Shown here: one piece after another, positions 59,821 through 64,000 of the stretch | Layout of the letters: every line of letters begins with the position of its first letter | Numbering within the stretch: the first letter of the stretch is position 1 | From: Deltaproteobacteria bacterium | GTDB taxonomy: Bacteria; Myxococcota_A; UBA9160; PR03 | Reading direction: 5' to 3' | Assembly (NCBI GenBank): GCA_035063765.1 | Contig: JAPSFT010000005.1 | Location: 62,001 to 126,000 of the forward strand | DNA length: 64,000 nt | Notes under the pieces: generated by a model | What the model was told of the DNA's origin: nothing | Database searches by the model: none | Seen by the model: only the letters and a program-made list of their open reading frames with translations | Made by a program: the position numbers and the translations under genes

Positions 59821-62800
59821 GCGCGTCGCTGCTGCGCTCGCGCTCGCCGCCGCGCTCGCCGGTGCGGCGTCCGCCGCGCGCGCCACCGACGTGCTCACGA
59901 CGCTCGACTACCGCGTCGTCGGCGTCGCGCTGCGGCCGGTGCGCACGAGCCTCGCGATCCCGAAGAACGTGCCGGGGGCGGTCACCATCGAGCTGATCGC
60001 GGGCAGCGAGGGCAACACCGTGGAGGAGCTCGCGCGCGGCGCGGTCGTCGAAGCGACCCTGCGCGGCCCCTCCTTCGCCGCGCGCCGCGTGGTCGGGCTC
60101 CCGAACGGCGACCTCGTGCTCCCGCCGCTGCCGCTGGTCGGCGACTACTCGCTCGACGACATCCGGCTCGTCGACGTCGCCACCGGCGCGACCCGGCTCG
60201 ACGCGAGTCCGCGCTCGCTGCCGGTCACCGTCTTCGACGAGGTGCTCGTCTCGCGCGTCACCTCGCGTCCGCTGACCCTCGACGAGATCGAGGCCCGAGG
60301 CATCACGATCGACGAGTCGAGCTTCCGCGTGCTCGAGTTCGAGGTGGGCTTCGTGCTCGACGGCCAGACGGTGCCGGTCAGGTTCCCGGTCGTCGCGCCG
60401 CGCTTCGACGGCAAGGTCGAGCTGATCCCGAAGGCGGAGCTCGAGGCGCTCCTCACCGAGGCCCAGGCCGCGAACGCCGAGCTGGCGCTGGGGGCCGAGC
60501 TGCCCCCCGAGCTGGAGGCCGCCGGCCTCGACATCGACGTCCAGGGCGTGAACTTCCAGTTCGTCGAGCCGGCCGAGGACGACGACCTCGCGCTGGCGGT
60601 GCCGCCGATCCCGGGCCTCGTCGTGGTGCCCGGCCGGATCGGCCTCCTGAACCAGTTCTTCAGCGTGATGCTCTTCACCGAGAACGCGGCGCCGAACGGG
60701 TCCGGGCTCTCGGTGCGCGACCTCGCCGCGACGATGACGCTGCCCGCCGGGCCCGACCAGATCGCCGGCACCCACGCGGCGCCGGGCGACGACCCGCTGC
60801 GCTTCGCGCGCGTCGGCCCCGACGCGGTGATCGAGCCGACGCAGCCCGTCGTCGGCCCCGGCGCGGACGGCCAGCTCGGCAGCGCGGACGACCGCACGCG
60901 GCTCGCCCCCGGCGATACCGGCCAGGCCGAGTTCCTGGTGGAGGGCCTGCGCGAAGGCCTCCACGTGATGGACCTCGTGATCGACGGCACGCTCGACGGG
61001 CTCGGCCGGACGAGCCGCCGCATCCGCGGCTTTGCGTCGGGCTCGGTGCTGGTGCGCAATCCCAGGTTCTCGCTCGCCTTCACCCACCCGCGCACGATCC
61101 GCAGCGGCGAACCCTACACCGCAGCGGTGACGGTGCTCAACACGAGCCCGACGCCCGCCAACCTGGTCTCGGTGACGCTGCCCGCGGCGAGCCTCTCCGG
61201 CGCCGTCTTCGAGCCGGGCACGCCCGAGGTCGCCGAGCTCGGGACGATCCTGCCGGGCGAGACCGCGACCGCCGAGTTCCGCCTGCGCGCGCAGCGCACC
61301 GGCGCCATCACCTTCTCGCAGCTCACCAGCGACTCGGACCTCGTCGGGCGTTTCCGCCTGCGCATGGGCGTCGACGAGCGCGGCGTCGCGCTCTCGCCCG
61401 ACGCGATCGGCTACCCGGACTTCGCCGAGGACGTGCGCGCGCTCTCGCCGGCGCTCTTCCAGGCCTTCGAGCGCTACCTCGGCCAGGCGCTCTCGGTCGC
61501 GACGGCGGCGCAGCTCCCGCCGGGTGTCGAGCCGGTGTCGCGCGGCGCGCTCGAGTCGCGCGTGCTCGCGATCGCGGAGGCGGGCCAGCGGCTGCGCTAC
61601 GGAGACACCGCGCCCCGCGTGCTCGCGGACCTGCTGCTCGACTTCCAGGGCGCGCGCCGCCCCCACGCGGGCCTCGACCAGATCTGGCGCGAGACCGGCG
61701 CCGGTCGCGAGCTGCGCGAGGCGCTGCTCGCCGCGCTCGCCGCCGAGGCCGCCGAGCCCGGCGCGGTGGCGCTGCTCGCGGCGCGTGCGGCGGACCTCGC
61801 CGGCCGCGGCGAGCCCTGGCTCGTGGCGGCGGTGGACGCGGAGGCCTGGTCGCCTGCCTTCGAGCTGGCGGGCGCGCTTGCGGAGCTCGGCGAGAGCGAG
61901 ATCGGGAACGCGGCGGGATTCTCGGGTTCCCCGTCGGCCGCGGTCGACGGACACTGGATCGCGTCCCGGCCGATCGCCGGGATGCTGCGCCTCGTCGCCG
62001 GCGCGGACGCGCCGGCCGCGGAGCTGGCACTCCTCGACCTCGCCGGCGACGGAACGGGCACGCTCTGGCGCTGGCCGCTGCCGGCGCTGCCGCGCGGCGC
62101 CTGCCTGCGCGCCGCCCTCGGTGGTGCCACGGCGCCCCCGCTCGCGGTGGACGAGACCTGCGACGGGTCGAGCGAGGCCGTGCTCGCGCCGGCGAGCGAG
62201 CCGGTCGTCGAGCCGGCGCCCGCCGTGCTCGCCGCCGTGCAGGACGAGCAGGTGCTCGCGGGTCGGCCGTCCAAGCCGTGCCCGCGCCCCGACATCCGCA
62301 ACTACGGGACCGTGGTCGGCGTGCTCTTCTCGAAGCCGATGACGCAGGCGAGCGTGGACGTGCCCGGCGCCTACCGCTTCGAGGACGGCAACGGCGCCGA
62401 GTCGGTGCAGATCCAGCCGGGCGGCCGCGTGGCGTTGCTGAACCTCGGGCAGCCGGTCGGCACGCTCGTCGCGCGCACGCTTTCGGTGGCCCCCGAGGTG
62501 ACCGATCCACGCGGCAACCCGCTCACCGTGGGGTCGGTGCCGCTCCAGGCGACGGCTGCGATCGGCGTCTCGATCGCCGGGCGCGTGATCCGCGCGAGCG
62601 GCGAGCCCGCCGCCGGCGTGCCGGTGACGCTCACCATCTACGACGAGGTCATGGGCTTCGCATGCGAGCCCGCCACCGCGCGGCCCGCGCAGGCGCGCAG
62701 CGACGCCGAAGGGCGCTTCCACTTCGACTACGTGCCGGCGGGCATCCCCTACTCGGTGTCGGCTACCGACACGAGCGGTCTCTCGAGCGAGGCCGAGGCG

Positions 62801-64000
62801 CTGATCCTCGCCGCGAGCAGCGACGCGCAGCTCGACCGCGCGCGGCTGCTCGAGCTCGCGAGCGGCTCGGCGGCCGGTACGCTCCTCGAGCAGTTCGCGG
62901 CCGGCGCGCTGCCGCAGGCGATCGCGGCGGCCGAGGGGCTCGACCGCGCGCTCCTGCGCGACCACGTTGCCGAGGAATCGGCGCGCGTCGGCGGCGAGGT
63001 ACCGGTGGCACTGCGCTTCCGCGGCCGCGGCACCGTCCTGGGCACGGTCTTCGAGCCGGACGGGGTCACGCCGTCGCCGGGCGCGGCCGTGAACCTCTTC
63101 CCCGACCCCGACTCGCGTGAGCTCGGGCGGGGCGTGTTCTCGGACGCCTCGGGCCGCTTCGCCTTCTTCGGCGTGCCGCTCGGCGCGTTCTCGATCGATG
63201 CCGCGAGCCCGAGCGGGCGCGGGCGCACCGTCTCCGGCGTCCTGCTCGCACCCGGCGAGGGGAAGGACGTGCCGGTCGTGCTGGCTTCCGCGGTGGTGCC
63301 GCGCGGCGCGATCGAGGGCCGCGTGCTCGAGCCGGACGGCAGCGGGCACGGCGGCGCGCGCCTCTTCGTCGGGCGCTACGACGAGGTGACGGGCGAGTTC
63401 ACGCCCGTCGTGTCGGTCGCGACGGCCGACCCGCAGGGCTTCTACCGCGCCGAGAACGTCCCGGTCGGCACCTGGGTGGTGCTCGCCGTCTCCTTCGACG
63501 GCCGCCGCCGCGGTGAGCGCGCGAACGTCGGCGCGACCGCGGCCAGTGCCAGCATCGCCAACGTGATGCTGCAGGGCCGCACGACCGTGCGCGGGCGCGT
63601 CGAGTTCGCAAACGGCGCGCCCGGCGCCTTCGCGCTGGTCGCCGGCGGCGAGGCGCTGGTGCGCGCCGACGCCGACGGCCACTTCGTCGCGACCGGTGTG
63701 CCGACCGGCCGGCGCTCGATCGAGGCGGCGGTCGAGGCGGACCCCGCGCGCGGCATCGACTTCACGCGCATCGGCCGCGCGAGCCTCGACGTGATCGCGG
63801 GCCTCGAGAACTTCGTCGTGGTCCGCCTGACGCCGGCGGGCCGGATCCTCGGCGTCGTGCGCGACGCCGCCGGCAACCCGGTGCCGGACGTCGACGTCTC
63901 GATCCCGCAGGAGGGCGGCTTCCTCTGGGTCCACGCGAACGCGCAGGGCCAGTTCGAGTTCCCGAACCTGGCGCTCGACGACTACACCGTGAGCGCGCCC
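59810..64000 (+). CDS. Giant secreted protein with Ig-like and carboxypeptidase-regulatory-like domains (3' end outside window)
   Basis: An open frame starts at ATG 59810, inside the last codons of the RHS gene, and continues for all 1,397 codons to the window end. The first 25 residues form a Sec signal peptide (LALAAALAGAASA). About residues 420-520 look like a conserved-repeat/DUF11-like adhesion domain (TVLNTSPTPANLVSVTLP). An SbsA-type Ig-like domain follows at about 820-910 (VGVLFSKPMTQASVD). From about 920, at least five carboxypeptidase-regulatory-like beta domains occur (GRVIRASGEPAAGVPVTL; SDASGRFAFFGVPLG; GRVLEPDGSG; ADADGHFVATGVPTG; GVVRDAAGNPVPDVDV). It is operonic with the RHS gene and is probably its surface partner. 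Confidence 0.88.
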   Translation, partial: MRTRRVAAALALAAALAGAASAARATDVLTTLDYRVVGVALRPVRTSLAIPKNVPGAVTIELIAGSEGNTVEELARGAVVEATLRGPSFAARRVVGLPNGDLVLPPLPLVGDYSLDDIRLVDVATGATRLDASPRSLPVTVFDEVLVSRVTSRPLTLDEIEARGITIDESSFRVLEFEVGFVLDGQTVPVRFPVVAPRFDGKVELIPKAELEALLTEAQAANAELALGAELPPELEAAGLDIDVQGVNFQFVEPAEDDDLALAVPPIPGLVVVPGRIGLLNQFFSVMLFTENAAPNGSGLSVRDLAATMTLPAGPDQIAGTHAAPGDDPLRFARVGPDAVIEPTQPVVGPGADGQLGSADDRTRLAPGDTGQAEFLVEGLREGLHVMDLVIDGTLDGLGRTSRRIRGFASGSVLVRNPRFSLAFTHPRTIRSGEPYTAAVTVLNTSPTPANLVSVTLPAASLSGAVFEPGTPEVAELGTILPGETATAEFRLRAQRTGAITFSQLTSDSDLVGRFRLRMGVDERGVALSPDAIGYPDFAEDVRALSPALFQAFERYLGQALSVATAAQLPPGVEPVSRGALESRVLAIAEAGQRLRYGDTAPRVLADLLLDFQGARRPHAGLDQIWRETGAGRELREALLAALAAEAAEPGAVALLAARAADLAGRGEPWLVAAVDAEAWSPAFELAGALAELGESEIGNAAGFSGSPSAAVDGHWIASRPIAGMLRLVAGADAPAAELALLDLAGDGTGTLWRWPLPALPRGACLRAALGGATAPPLAVDETCDGSSEAVLAPASEPVVEPAPAVLAAVQDEQVLAGRPSKPCPRPDIRNYGTVVGVLFSKPMTQASVDVPGAYRFEDGNGAESVQIQPGGRVALLNLGQPVGTLVARTLSVAPEVTDPRGNPLTVGSVPLQATAAIGVSIAGRVIRASGEPAAGVPVTLTIYDEVMGFACEPATARPAQARSDAEGRFHFDYVPAGIPYSVSATDTSGLSSEAEALILAASSDAQLDRARLLELASGSAAGTLLEQFAAGALPQAIAAAEGLDRALLRDHVAEESARVGGEVPVALRFRGRGTVLGTVFEPDGVTPSPGAAVNLFPDPDSRELGRGVFSDASGRFAFFGVPLGAFSIDAASPSGRGRTVSGVLLAPGEGKDVPVVLASAVVPRGAIEGRVLEPDGSGHGGARLFVGRYDEVTGEFTPVVSVATADPQGFYRAENVPVGTWVVLAVSFDGRRRGERANVGATAASASIANVMLQGRTTVRGRVEFANGAPGAFALVAGGEALVRADADGHFVATGVPTGRRSIEAAVEADPARGIDFTRIGRASLDVIAGLENFVVVRLTPAGRILGVVRDAAGNPVPDVDVSIPQEGGFLWVHANAQGQFEFPNLALDDYTVSAP

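Noticed and set aside
53488-59898. 2136-codon minus-strand frame opposite the RHS gene
   Set aside because: It is the low-complexity mirror of YD and DUF4215 repeats; the plus strand carries all recognisable domains.
59534-63934. 1466-codon minus-strand frame near the window end
   Set aside because: It is antisense to the truncated giant gene starting at 59810, which has a signal peptide and repeated beta domains; the minus frame is Arg/Asp/Ala-rich with no motif.

Overview
The window is a piece of a very GC-rich bacterial chromosome (well over two thirds G+C by eye, with G/C at almost every third codon position). A PEP-CTERM protein, DUF4215 cysteine-rich repeats inside a giant RHS protein, a DUF4388/J-domain response regulator, Baeyer-Villiger-type flavin monooxygenases and F420-type oxidoreductase families point to a free-living heterotroph from the former Deltaproteobacteria (Myxococcota or a related lineage such as Binatota). 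This placement is inference from gene content. I saw no rRNA or tRNA gene, CRISPR array or insertion sequence.

Layout. 1-5.9 kb: truncated tetR, an FmdE-like protein, a secreted PEP-CTERM metalloprotease whose 3' end is fused to a 155-bp imperfect palindrome, then DUF1304 and glycerol-kinase genes. 5.9-12.1 kb: esterase, ferredoxin-reductase-like flavoprotein, and a Baeyer-Villiger monooxygenase divergent from a CocE-type hydrolase, a plausible ketone/ester degradation set. 12.1-24.8 kb: signalling, with a histidine kinase/NtrC pair, a lone receiver, a receiver-DUF4388-J-domain-TPR protein, a receiver-GGDEF-EAL protein and a PilZ protein, mixed with a class C beta-lactamase-like hydrolase and small membrane proteins. 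24.8-31.8 kb: DUF2834 and VOC proteins, two tiny membrane proteins with a TauE/SafE exporter, a Tat-exported three-Cys protein, formate-tetrahydrofolate ligase, a decayed copy of the exporter's 3' end, and a MoxR-VWA pair. 31.8-46.4 kb: MarR-ClC operon, CBS protein, LLM oxidoreductase, AlkA glycosylase, a second flavin monooxygenase, MgtE, a coupled acvB-mprF pair for lysyl-phosphatidylglycerol metabolism, and a YbhB protein. 46.4-64 kb: two overlapping giant genes for surface proteins. The first is a 4,349-residue RHS/YD protein interrupted by twelve 93-bp DUF4215 repeats. The second starts 11 bp before the first ends, carries Ig-like and carboxypeptidase-regulatory-like domains, and runs off the window.

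Regulation. Short TAG-containing hexamers (TAGGCT, TAGACT, TAGCCT, TAGGAT, TAGCGT) recur just upstream of starts on both strands. At several genes they sit 6-9 nt before the start codon, which suggests leaderless transcripts. Many gene pairs overlap by 4 bp (ATGA/GTGA), marking translationally coupled operons.

Most novel-looking: the DUF4215-in-RHS fusion with its giant partner; the palindromic element capping the PEP-CTERM gene; twin dyads before marR; the duplicated exporter tail flanking the fhs block; and the receiver-DUF4388-J-TPR architecture.
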